In this document: positions 7,484 through 14,810 of the stretch, piece by piece
Layout: each line of letters begins with the position of its first letter
How positions within the stretch are numbered: the stretch's first letter is position 1
Assembly (NCBI RefSeq): GCF_037113525.1
Contig: NZ_CP146963.1
Location: forward strand, 3,224,001 to 3,288,000
Direction: 5' to 3'
Source: Butyrivibrio fibrisolvens
Lineage (GTDB): Bacteria > Bacillota > Clostridia > Lachnospirales > Lachnospiraceae
DNA length: 64,000 nucleotides
Translations under genes and position numbers: made by a program
The notes under the pieces: model-generated
The model's database searches: none
Told to the model about the DNA's origin: nothing
The model's input: the letters and a program-made list of their open reading frames with translations, nothing else

Positions 7484-9481
7484 TCAGGCTGTTTCTGCCT
7501 TCTTACCTGTGTAAAGCTGGTAATAGCGGCCCTTCTTAGCCAAGAGCTCTTCGTGATTACCTCTTTCAATGATCCTTCCCTGTTCCATAACAAGGATGCA
7601 GTCTGAGTTCCTTATAGTAGAAAGTCTGTGTGCGATTACGAATGTTGTACGGTTAGCCATAAGCTTGTCCATACCATCCTGAACGATCTTCTCAGTTCTG
7701 GTATCGATCGAACTTGTAGCTTCGTCAAGGATCAGTACAGGCGGATCAGCAATAGCTGCTCTTGCAATAGCAAGGAGCTGGCGCTGTCCCTGTGAAAGGT
7801 TTGCACCGTCGCCTGTAAGCATTGTATCGTAGCCATCAGGAAGACGCTTAATGAAGCTGTCAGCGTTTGCAAGTCTTGCTGCTGCATATACTTCTTCGTC
7901 AGTAGCATCAAGCTTACCGTAACGGATATTCTCTGCAACTGTTCCTGTAAAAAGATGTGTATCCTGAAGTACGATACCAAGTGACCTTCTAAGGTCTTTC
8001 TTTGAAATCTTATTGATATTTATATTATCGTACCTAATCTTGCCATCCTGAATATCATAAAAACGATTAATTAAATTTGTTATGGTCGTCTTACCTGCAC
8101 CGGTTGATCCAACAAGAGCAATCTTCTGGCCTGGCTCAGCATGAAGGACGATATCATGAAGTACCATCTTCTCATCTGTATAGCCAAAATCTACGCCGTT
8201 AAAGGTTACGTCGCCTTCAAGAGGTTTATAATCTGTTGTTCCTTCTGCCTTATGATAATGCTTCCAAGCCCAGAAACCTGTGTGGTGATCAACTTCTACG
8301 ATCTTGCCATCCCTATTTTCAGCATTAACAAGCATTACATAGCCTTCATCCATCTCAGGCTTCTCATCAAGGAGTCTGAACACACGCTCTGCACCGGCAA
8401 GAGCCATGATAATAGAGTTGAATTGCATTGAAACCTGGTTGATCGGCATCGAGAAGGACTTGTTGAATGTAAGGAAACTTGCAAGTGATCCTACAGACAA
8501 TGACCCGAACAGCTGCACAAGTACCAGGAAGAATGCAACGCCTGCTCCTGTTGAGCTTGATGTTGTAAGTGCAAGAGCACCGCCCAGGAGCGCGCACAGA
8601 ACGTAGCTGATATTACCAAGCTGTGCATTTATAGGTCCAAGGAGGGCTGAGAAGGCGTTAGCCTTATAAGCGCTCTGGAAGAGTTCTTCATTGTACTTAT
8701 CGAAATCTTCAATTGTCTTTTCTTCATGGCAAAAGACCTTTATGACCTTTTCACCATTCATCATCTCTTCAATGTAACCGTTAAGCTTACCAAGGTTCTT
8801 CTGCTGCTTAACGAAGTTCTTACCTGATGCAGATGCTGCCTTGGTTGATGCAAAGAGCATAAGAGCTACCATGATGATAGTAAGAACTGTAAGCGGTATG
8901 TTAAGAAAGATCATTGATAACAGAACAGATACGATAGTGATCGCACTGTTAAGTAGCTGAGGGATACTCTGTGATATCATCTGACGAAGTGTATCTATAT
9001 CATTAGTATATATAGACATGATATCGCCATGAGCATTGGTATCAAAATACTTGATAGGAAGGCTTTCCATATGCTCAAAAAGTGCTGCACGAAGATTCTT
9101 AAGTGTACCCTGAGTTATAAATACCATTGTAAGTGACTGTACATAAGACGCAGTTATACCAATAGCATAGAAAACTGCTACTCTTAGTATTGCAAATCCA
9201 AGCGGCCCGAAGTCAGGTGTTCCACCTTCTCCCGCTGTCCTTAAGAGAGGATTTATATATCCGTCAATAAGTGTCTTTGTAAAAAGAGTTCCCTGTATAT
9301 TTGCAAGAACCGAAACAACTATGCAGATACCTACAAGTATCATCTGCAAGCCATAAAATTTAAATACATATCCCATAAGTCTTTTAAGAAGCTTACCGGG
9401 ATTCTTGATCTTGGGTTTTGGCATTCCGCGCTGACCTCTTGGTCCCGGGCCTTTAACCTCTCTGACTTTTTCATCTGCCAT
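7484..9481 (-). CDS. ABC exporter half-transporter, canonical subunit
   Basis: Membrane exporter subunit with an N-terminal six-helix domain (about 35-350) and a C-terminal nucleotide-binding domain (about 420-650). Walker A is GSTGAGKTT, the signature is LSQGQRQ, Walker B is VLILDEATSS with the catalytic Glu, and the switch is AHRLST. Between the domains is an unusual insert (about 375-420) with HHTGFWAWKHYHKAEG. It pairs with the upstream 586-residue subunit, whose nucleotide site is degenerate, so a heterodimer of the TM287/288, LmrCD or BmrCD type is likely. Upstream MarR control fits drug or toxic-compound efflux. An AAAGGAG ribosome site supports the start. Substrate cannot be read from sequence. 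Confidence 0.92.
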   Translation of the reverse strand: MADEKVREVKGPGPRGQRGMPKPKIKNPGKLLKRLMGYVFKFYGLQMILVGICIVVSVLANIQGTLFTKTLIDGYINPLLRTAGEGGTPDFGPLGFAILRVAVFYAIGITASYVQSLTMVFITQGTLKNLRAALFEHMESLPIKYFDTNAHGDIMSIYTNDIDTLRQMISQSIPQLLNSAITIVSVLLSMIFLNIPLTVLTIIMVALMLFASTKAASASGKNFVKQQKNLGKLNGYIEEMMNGEKVIKVFCHEEKTIEDFDKYNEELFQSAYKANAFSALLGPINAQLGNISYVLCALLGGALALTTSSSTGAGVAFFLVLVQLFGSLSVGSLASFLTFNKSFSMPINQVSMQFNSIIMALAGAERVFRLLDEKPEMDEGYVMLVNAENRDGKIVEVDHHTGFWAWKHYHKAEGTTDYKPLEGDVTFNGVDFGYTDEKMVLHDIVLHAEPGQKIALVGSTGAGKTTITNLINRFYDIQDGKIRYDNININKISKKDLRRSLGIVLQDTHLFTGTVAENIRYGKLDATDEEVYAAARLANADSFIKRLPDGYDTMLTGDGANLSQGQRQLLAIARAAIADPPVLILDEATSSIDTRTEKIVQDGMDKLMANRTTFVIAHRLSTIRNSDCILVMEQGRIIERGNHEELLAKKGRYYQLYTGKKAETA

Positions 9482-9537
9482 ATCTATTTCTCCTTTAGTA
9501 CTACGAACTTTTTCTATTTCTAATGTCTAAACTTATA

Positions 9538-9656
9538 CATTTTTGAATCATAGATTCAAAAATGCAGCAATAGAGCCAATTGAGTTCGACTTCGTCGAAG
9601 GCTCTATTGCCAACCGATTCATCGAATCACGAAACACGCAGTAAATGCGCGTTTCT
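9538..9656. repeat. Three-hairpin intergenic element, copy 1
   Basis: It lies between the two ABC exporter genes. Hairpin 1 has 12-bp perfect arms (9538-9549 and 9553-9564, 3-base loop). Hairpin 2 has 11-bp perfect outer arms (9567-9577 and 9600-9610) around CCAATTGAG and an inner TTCGAC/GTCGAA stem. Hairpin 3 pairs GAAACACGCA with TGCGCGTTTC (9631-9640 and 9646-9655) around GTAAA. Copy 2 at 37125-37250 has different stem sequences but the same architecture and the same connecting motifs. Confidence 0.75.
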
Positions 9657-9701
9657 GTAATTTACATTTAAGAAGTTATCAAATATCTTAAGACCAGTAT
9701 T

Positions 9702-11462
9702 TTAGTTCTTTTCATCAAAGTCCGCGTCACCATTAGCACCTGTCTGTGATTCATAGACTTCTCTATAGATAGGATTCCTCTCAAGGAGTTCCTTGTGTGA
9801 TCCAAAATCATTAACTGTTCCGTCTTCCATGACTATGATGCGGTCGCAGTTTTCAACACTGGAGATACGCTGTGCGATGATGAACTTTGTAGTATTTGGG
9901 ATCTCCTGTGCAAAAGCTTTTCTGATCTTGGCATCAGTTGCAGTATCTACGGCAGATGTTGAGTCATCAAGAATGAGGATCTTAGGAGCCTTAAGAAGTG
10001 CTCTTGCGATACAGAGTCTCTGCTTCTGACCACCGGATACATTGGATCCGCCCTGTTCGATATATGTGTTATAACCCTGAGGCATCTTGTCTATGAACTC
10101 TGCAGCGCAGGCAAGCTCGCAGGCTCTTTGGCACTCTTCGTCTGTTGCATTAGGATTACCCCAGCGGAGGTTTTCATAGATCGTTCCTGAGAAAAGCTCA
10201 TTTTTCTGAAGAACAACAGCAACCTGATTACGAAGAACTTCAAGGTCGTATTCTCTTACGTCGCGTCCGCCAACCCTTACGCTACCTTCTCTTACGTCAT
10301 AAAGACGGCTTATAAGGTTAACAAGTGAAGATTTGGCTGAACCTGTACTTCCGATGATACCTATTGTTTCACCTGATCTGATATCAAGATTTATATCTTT
10401 AAGAACAGGCTCTTTTGCATCTTCCTTGTAAGCAAAATATACGTGATCAAATACTACGCTTCCGTCCTTAACTTCCATTACAGGATCAGCAGGGTTAACG
10501 ATAGAGCTCTTTTCATTAAGAACTTCTGCGATACGTCTTGCGCTGGCTTCTGACATAGTGATCATAACGAAAACCATGGAAACCATCATAAGGCTCATAA
10601 GAATGTTCATGCAGTAAGCAAGAAGTGACATAAGAGCACCTGTTGTAAGCTGATCAGAAACGATCATATGTGCTCCAACCCAGCTGATAAGAAGGATGCA
10701 GGTATATACTGTACCCATCATGATCGGTCCGATCTTGGCAAGTCTCTTCTCAGCCTTTACGAACATCTCATAGATGTTGAAAGCTGCCTTCTGGAACTTT
10801 TCATTCTCATACTCTTCACGAACATAAGCCTTAACAACGCGGATAGCTGATACGTTCTCCTGAACACTTTCGTTAAGGGCATCATAACGCTCGAATACTT
10901 TTTTGAAGTATCTTGTGGTTGTTCCCATAAGGAAGAACATGATGGTTGCAAGGAAGATAACCGCAATAAGATAGATACTTGCGATCCTTGGGCTTAAGTA
11001 GAATGACATGATCATGGCAACTACCATTGACATTGGAGCTCTTACTGCCATGGAAAGGAGCATCATGAATGAGTTCTGGATATTGGTAACATCAGTCGTA
11101 AGTCTTGTTACAAGTCCTGATGTTGAGAACTTATCTATGTTGGCAAAAGAGAAAGTCTGAATGTTATCATGCATTGCCTTACGAAGGTTTCTTGAAAGAC
11201 CTGCTGATGCCTTAGATCTTGTAAGACCTCCCATACATCCGCACAAAAGTCCGAATGCAGCAACAATAACCATGATAAGGCCTGCCTTTGCGATATAACC
11301 CATATCGCCCGGAACTTCGTCTGTTCCGATACCTATATCTACGATCCTCCCCATAAGGACAGGGATGATCATCTCACAGATAACTTCACCTATCATCCAG
11401 ATGGGAGATATTATGGCAGTAAAGGTGAATTCCTTTAACTGCTTAGCCAGTGTTTTTAGCAT
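9702..11462 (-). CDS. ABC exporter half-transporter, degenerate-site subunit
   Basis: A 586-residue exporter subunit with a membrane domain (about 15-310) and a nucleotide-binding domain (about 340-570). Walker A reads GSTGSAKSS, with Ala where the glycine before Lys is usual. The residue after Walker B is Asp rather than the catalytic Glu (ILILDDSTSAVD). The signature VSGGQKQR is canonical. In heterodimeric exporters this pattern marks the subunit forming the catalytically weak site, while the partner (7484-9481) supplies the intact Glu. It starts 43 bases after the MarR gene with an AAAGGAA ribosome site, so the three genes form one operon. Confidence 0.92.
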   Translation of the reverse strand: MLKTLAKQLKEFTFTAIISPIWMIGEVICEMIIPVLMGRIVDIGIGTDEVPGDMGYIAKAGLIMVIVAAFGLLCGCMGGLTRSKASAGLSRNLRKAMHDNIQTFSFANIDKFSTSGLVTRLTTDVTNIQNSFMMLLSMAVRAPMSMVVAMIMSFYLSPRIASIYLIAVIFLATIMFFLMGTTTRYFKKVFERYDALNESVQENVSAIRVVKAYVREEYENEKFQKAAFNIYEMFVKAEKRLAKIGPIMMGTVYTCILLISWVGAHMIVSDQLTTGALMSLLAYCMNILMSLMMVSMVFVMITMSEASARRIAEVLNEKSSIVNPADPVMEVKDGSVVFDHVYFAYKEDAKEPVLKDINLDIRSGETIGIIGSTGSAKSSLVNLISRLYDVREGSVRVGGRDVREYDLEVLRNQVAVVLQKNELFSGTIYENLRWGNPNATDEECQRACELACAAEFIDKMPQGYNTYIEQGGSNVSGGQKQRLCIARALLKAPKILILDDSTSAVDTATDAKIRKAFAQEIPNTTKFIIAQRISSVENCDRIIVMEDGTVNDFGSHKELLERNPIYREVYESQTGANGDADFDEKN

Positions 11463-11505
11463 ACTGTTATTTCCTTTTCTAATTTTCTTTTTAGTCTTTT
11501 AGTGA

Positions 11506-12033
11506 TCAGAACTGCTCAACGTTACTGTAAATCCTGTCAAGGAAGTTCCTAAGCTGCTTAACTTCCTCTTCAGAAAAGTCCTTGATAAGGTCCTGATCCA
11601 TCTGTTCATTGTATTTCCTGTTCTTTTGAAGAAAATCCCAGGCTTTTTTTGTGAGCTTTATAAAAGAAGATCTGGAATCGTTGGGGTTAGGCGATCTTTC
11701 AACCATCTTCTTTTCCTCAAGCCTGTTTATAAGCCCCACTGCACTGGGATGAGTTATATGCAGGATCTCGCATATCTCGCCCGTAGTAATAGGCTCTTCT
11801 CCATGAAAAAGAATAGTGAGAAGTACCCCCATCTGAGAGAAAGTCAGGTCATCTTTTCTAAGCGCCTCATCCTGATGCTTATGGATCTTCTCGGTGATCA
11901 TCTTGAACTTATGACCGATGGGTTCATTATCAGGATTTCTGGGCCTGCATCTCTTTCCCTTAGAATTACCTTCTTCTGTTTCTTTATCTTTTCTTTTATT
12001 CAGTTTTGGTTCTTCTAATTTCTTGTCATACAC
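11506..12033 (-). CDS. MarR-family transcriptional regulator of the ABC exporter operon
   Basis: A winged-helix DNA-binding repressor, probably controlling its own operon and the two exporter genes. The core HTH is at about residues 65-130 (ITTGEICEILHITHPSAVGLINRLEEKKMVERSPNPNDSR), including the MarR wing with Asp-Ser-Arg. It has an unusually charged N-terminal tail of about 40 residues rich in Lys, Glu and Arg. The GTG at 12033 follows AGAGGTG with good spacing, while the longer ATG start at 12078 has no ribosome site. A strong promoter upstream contains a GTAG-4-CTAC palindrome in its spacer, a plausible operator. Confidence 0.85.
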   Translation of the reverse strand: MYDKKLEEPKLNKRKDKETEEGNSKGKRCRPRNPDNEPIGHKFKMITEKIHKHQDEALRKDDLTFSQMGVLLTILFHGEEPITTGEICEILHITHPSAVGLINRLEEKKMVERSPNPNDSRSSFIKLTKKAWDFLQKNRKYNEQMDQDLIKDFSEEEVKQLRNFLDRIYSNVEQF

Positions 12034-12129
12034 GTTACACCTCTTTTCCCGGTCTCCCCAATTCGATGAAAAAGGCATGTCTCAAAAAAAGAGACTGCCT
12101 TCACATTTACGTAGCATGTTACATAAATC

Positions 12130-12158
12130 ATGATAGGTAGTCTCCTACATATTGTCAA
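12130..12158 (-). promoter_or_regulatory. Promoter of marR-ABC-ABC operon with palindromic spacer
   Basis: On the minus strand TTGACA (12153-12158) and TATCAT (12130-12135) are separated by 17 bases. The spacer contains GTAG-GAGA-CTAC, an inverted repeat between the -35 and -10 elements where a MarR dimer could block polymerase. The leader also contains GTCTC-N7-GAGAC near 12080-12096. Operator function is inference. Confidence 0.65.
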
Positions 12159-12202
12159 TAAGGAAATGCCATTCTTTATGAAAATTTAGACTTTTTTAAT
12201 CA

Positions 12203-12823
12203 TTACGTATCCTTGGCCTGAAGCTTTGATTCCTTGAATTTATCGCACATGTCACATGCAAAATTCTCAGGATAGAGCTGAACCATTGTTGAATCCACAA
12301 GACTACCGATCTTCATTCTAAATGTGATCTTGACGAACTTCTCAATGTTGGATTCAAACATTCTTTCAAAGATCTTAACTGACTCAACATCAATCCACTT
12401 AACTTCCGGTGTACTGATGTCTACAGGGATTCCGAGCATGGAGGAAAGAGATGTGGCACTTGATCCCATCATCTGGTTCATAGCTTCGGATGCTGCTGAA
12501 AGCTGAATCTCTGTGATATCTCCGTCTGTATTAGAACCGTCTCCACCCATCATAAGATCTGTCATGCATTTAACATCATGATCTTTAAGGATAAGGATGT
12601 TATTGCCTTCAAGACCTTTAATGTAATGGATCTGTACGAATATGCATATATTGGAATAATCATCCAGGGATTCACTTCTGTTGATGACTTCGATTCTTGG
12701 TGTTGTAATATCAACCTTCTGATTGAGCATCATACCAAGCGCAGTCGCTGAGGTACCCATACTGATATTAGCAACTTCTCCGAGAATATCTAACTGTTCA
12801 TCTGTAAGCTTTCCACAACCCAA
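12203..12823 (-). CDS. CheC-like phosphatase
   Basis: A 206-residue protein with two copies of the CheC/FliY/CheX phosphatase helix: LDILGEVANISMGTSATALG near residue 12 and AASEAMNQMMGSSATSLSS near residue 110. Each holds the E-x-x-N pair that in this family dephosphorylates CheY-P. No C-terminal SpoA (FliN) domain follows, so it is a CheC type rather than a full FliY switch protein. The TTG start follows GGAGG at 7 bases. No chemotaxis or flagellar gene is adjacent; it stands alone between the exporter operon and fruR. Confidence 0.8.
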   Translation of the reverse strand: MGCGKLTDEQLDILGEVANISMGTSATALGMMLNQKVDITTPRIEVINRSESLDDYSNICIFVQIHYIKGLEGNNILILKDHDVKCMTDLMMGGDGSNTDGDITEIQLSAASEAMNQMMGSSATSLSSMLGIPVDISTPEVKWIDVESVKIFERMFESNIEKFVKITFRMKIGSLVDSTMVQLYPENFACDMCDKFKESKLQAKDT

Positions 12824-12850
12824 GGTGATACCTCCTTTTCGTTTTTGTAT

Positions 12851-12900
12851 TTTTGTGATTATTTTTGATTATTTATGATTGATTTTGATTGTTTTTGGTG
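12851..12900. repeat. Four 10-bp-phased TGATT/T-rich repeats
   Basis: TGATT recurs at exactly 10-base steps (12856, 12866, 12876, 12886), each followed by a T-rich half-turn. T-tracts repeated once per helical turn are known to give intrinsic DNA bending. The block lies in the divergent region between the cheC-like gene and fruR, just upstream of the cheC ribosome site. Confidence 0.7.
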
Positions 12901-12992
12901 ATACGATGTTTTTGTAAGCAAGATAATGTTGCCTTTAAGTTTATCGGATATCTTTCTGATTTTTTTAACACCTTTTTTTAAATGAGGTTCAT

Positions 12993-13760
12993 ATGCTGAC
13001 ACAGGAAAGACGAGACATAATAACCAGAATCGTAAGCGAAAAGAATGCAGTGACTGTTGCCGAACTTGTGGATGAGCTCGACACTTCTGCTGCGACCATA
13101 AGGCGCGACCTTACGGAGCTCGACAAGGAGCACCGTATCATCAAAGTCTTTGGCGGAGCAACTTCTATTAACAGTGTGAGCACCGGTGAAGATGCTGTTA
13201 AAGAAAAGCTTCTTAAGAATGTTGAAGCCAAGGACGAAATAAGCCGTTATGCTGCTTCTCTTATAGTTGATGATGATTTCGTTTATATAGATTCAGGAAC
13301 AACTACACTTAAGCTTATCGATTACATCACTAATACCAAGGCAAAATATATTACTAATGGTATAGTTCATGCCAAGCGTCTTATAGAGCGCCACCTTGAT
13401 ACGATCATCATCGGAGGCAGGGTCAAGGCAAAGACTGAGGCTGTAATCGGATCCGACTGTGTCGATGTCATAAGGCGCTATCACTTCACAAAATCATTTA
13501 TGGGTACAAACGGTATCTCAATAAAGGCAGGTTTTACAACACCCGATGTTGATGAAGCCAGAGTCAAAGCTGAGGCTGTTAAGCACTCATATATGTCCTA
13601 TATACTTGCCGATCACTCCAAATTCGGTGTGGTCAGCTCCGTAACATTTGCAGAGCTCAAAGCATGTGCCATCATCACAGACAGAGAGCCCTCCAAACAA
13701 TACGAAGATGAGACAGTTATCAAATATTTCCAGCACAAAGTTGCAGGAAAGGAGAATTAA
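12993..13760 (+). CDS. fruR: DeoR-family regulator of the fructose operon
   Basis: A 255-residue DNA-binding regulator. The N-terminal DeoR helix-turn-helix is clear (RRDIITRIVSEKNAVTVAELV, then AATIRRDLTELDKEHRIIKVFGGA), followed by the sugar-phosphate sensor domain with the DSGTTT motif and IGGRVKAKTEAVIG. In this family the effector for fruR is fructose 1-phosphate or a related sugar phosphate. It begins the run fruR-fruK-fruA, with only 2 bases to fruK, so autoregulation of the operon is likely. The start follows GAGG at about 6 bases. Confidence 0.9.
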   Translation: MLTQERRDIITRIVSEKNAVTVAELVDELDTSAATIRRDLTELDKEHRIIKVFGGATSINSVSTGEDAVKEKLLKNVEAKDEISRYAASLIVDDDFVYIDSGTTTLKLIDYITNTKAKYITNGIVHAKRLIERHLDTIIIGGRVKAKTEAVIGSDCVDVIRRYHFTKSFMGTNGISIKAGFTTPDVDEARVKAEAVKHSYMSYILADHSKFGVVSSVTFAELKACAIITDREPSKQYEDETVIKYFQHKVAGKEN

Positions 13761-13762
13761 TA

Positions 13763-14674
13763 ATGATATACACAGTTACCTTTAATCCAGCCTTGGACTA
13801 CGTAGTTCACATGTCACAGGATTTGGCTATCGGTATGACTAACAGATCAGACTCTGAAGAGATCTATTTCGGAGGAAAAGGCATTAACGTTTCCAATGTA
13901 CTGCGCGAACTTGATCTTCCTACTACTGCCCTTGGTTTTATTGCAGGCTTTACAGGTAAGGCTCTTGATGAGGGTGTTGCAGCATCTGGAATCACTACTG
14001 ATTTTATTAAACTTCCGGAAGGTAACACCAGAATCAACGTTAAGATCAAAGCAGCAGATGAAACCGAGATCAATGGCCAGGGTCCTAAGATTCCTGATGA
14101 ATGTCAGAAGGCTCTTTTTGAAAAGCTTGATCAGCTTAAGGAAGGCGATACTCTCGTTCTTGCAGGCAGTATCCCATCTTCTCTTCCAAGTGATGTATAT
14201 GAAAGGATCCTTGAAAGACTTGATGGTAAGGGCATCAGATTTGTAGTTGATGCTATTAAGGACCTGCTCCTCAACGTTCTTAAGTATCATCCGTTCCTTA
14301 TCAAGCCCAACAAGCAGGAACTTGGCGAGATGTTCGGAGTTGAAATAAATTCTGATGAGGACACAGTCCTTTACGCCAAGAAGCTTCAGGAGAAAGGCGC
14401 TCGTAACGTTCTTATCTCCATGGCAGGTGATGGATCACTTCTTGTTACAGAAGATGGTCAGATCTTAAGACAGGGTGTCTGCAGGGGTAAAGTTAAGAAC
14501 TCTGTCGGAGCCGGAGATTCAATGGTTGCAGGATTCATCGCAGGATATGAAAAGTCAGGTGGCGACTATAAAGTTGCTCTTAATCTTGGAACTGCCTGCG
14601 GCGGTGCTACTGCTTTCTCAGACGGGCTTGCAAAGAAAGATCTTATCGATGAGCTTTATAAGACTCTTCAGTAA
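13763..14674 (+). CDS. fruK: 1-phosphofructokinase
   Basis: PfkB-family sugar kinase that phosphorylates fructose 1-phosphate to fructose 1,6-bisphosphate after PTS uptake. The family signatures are visible: GGKGINVSNVLRELD near residue 36 for substrate binding and SVGAGDSMVAGFIAG near residue 248 with the catalytic Asp in GAGD. The 303-residue length is normal, and a GGAG ribosome site overlaps the end of fruR. Context between fruR and the fructose IIABC gene makes the substrate assignment firm relative to tagatose-6-phosphate kinases of the same family. Confidence 0.93.
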   Translation: MIYTVTFNPALDYVVHMSQDLAIGMTNRSDSEEIYFGGKGINVSNVLRELDLPTTALGFIAGFTGKALDEGVAASGITTDFIKLPEGNTRINVKIKAADETEINGQGPKIPDECQKALFEKLDQLKEGDTLVLAGSIPSSLPSDVYERILERLDGKGIRFVVDAIKDLLLNVLKYHPFLIKPNKQELGEMFGVEINSDEDTVLYAKKLQEKGARNVLISMAGDGSLLVTEDGQILRQGVCRGKVKNSVGAGDSMVAGFIAGYEKSGGDYKVALNLGTACGGATAFSDGLAKKDLIDELYKTLQ

Positions 14675-14727
14675 GTAAACAGATAATTTAGTTTTTATAT
14701 ATTTAATTTACAAACTTATTCACACAA

Positions 14728-14761
14728 GATTCTTACGAAATCCGCACTAGCTGATTTCTGA
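14728..14761. repeat. Decayed partial copy of the three-hairpin element (hairpin 3 only)
   Basis: TTACGAAATCCGCA at 14733-14746 is identical to the left half of hairpin 3 in copy 2 and is followed by GATTTCTGA, the right half, but the central GTAAATGCG is replaced. A 6-bp GAAATC/GATTTC stem remains. It lies in the fruK-fruA spacer. Hairpins 1 and 2 are not found upstream. Confidence 0.5.
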
Positions 14762-14810
14762 AGATAAATAAAAATAAGGTATTCTTTCAAGAAAGGGATA
14801 GGGTTAAAGT

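Noticed and set aside
12203..12823. FliY flagellar switch protein.
   Set aside because: Both phosphatase helices are present but the SpoA/FliN domain is missing, so CheC-like is the safer call.
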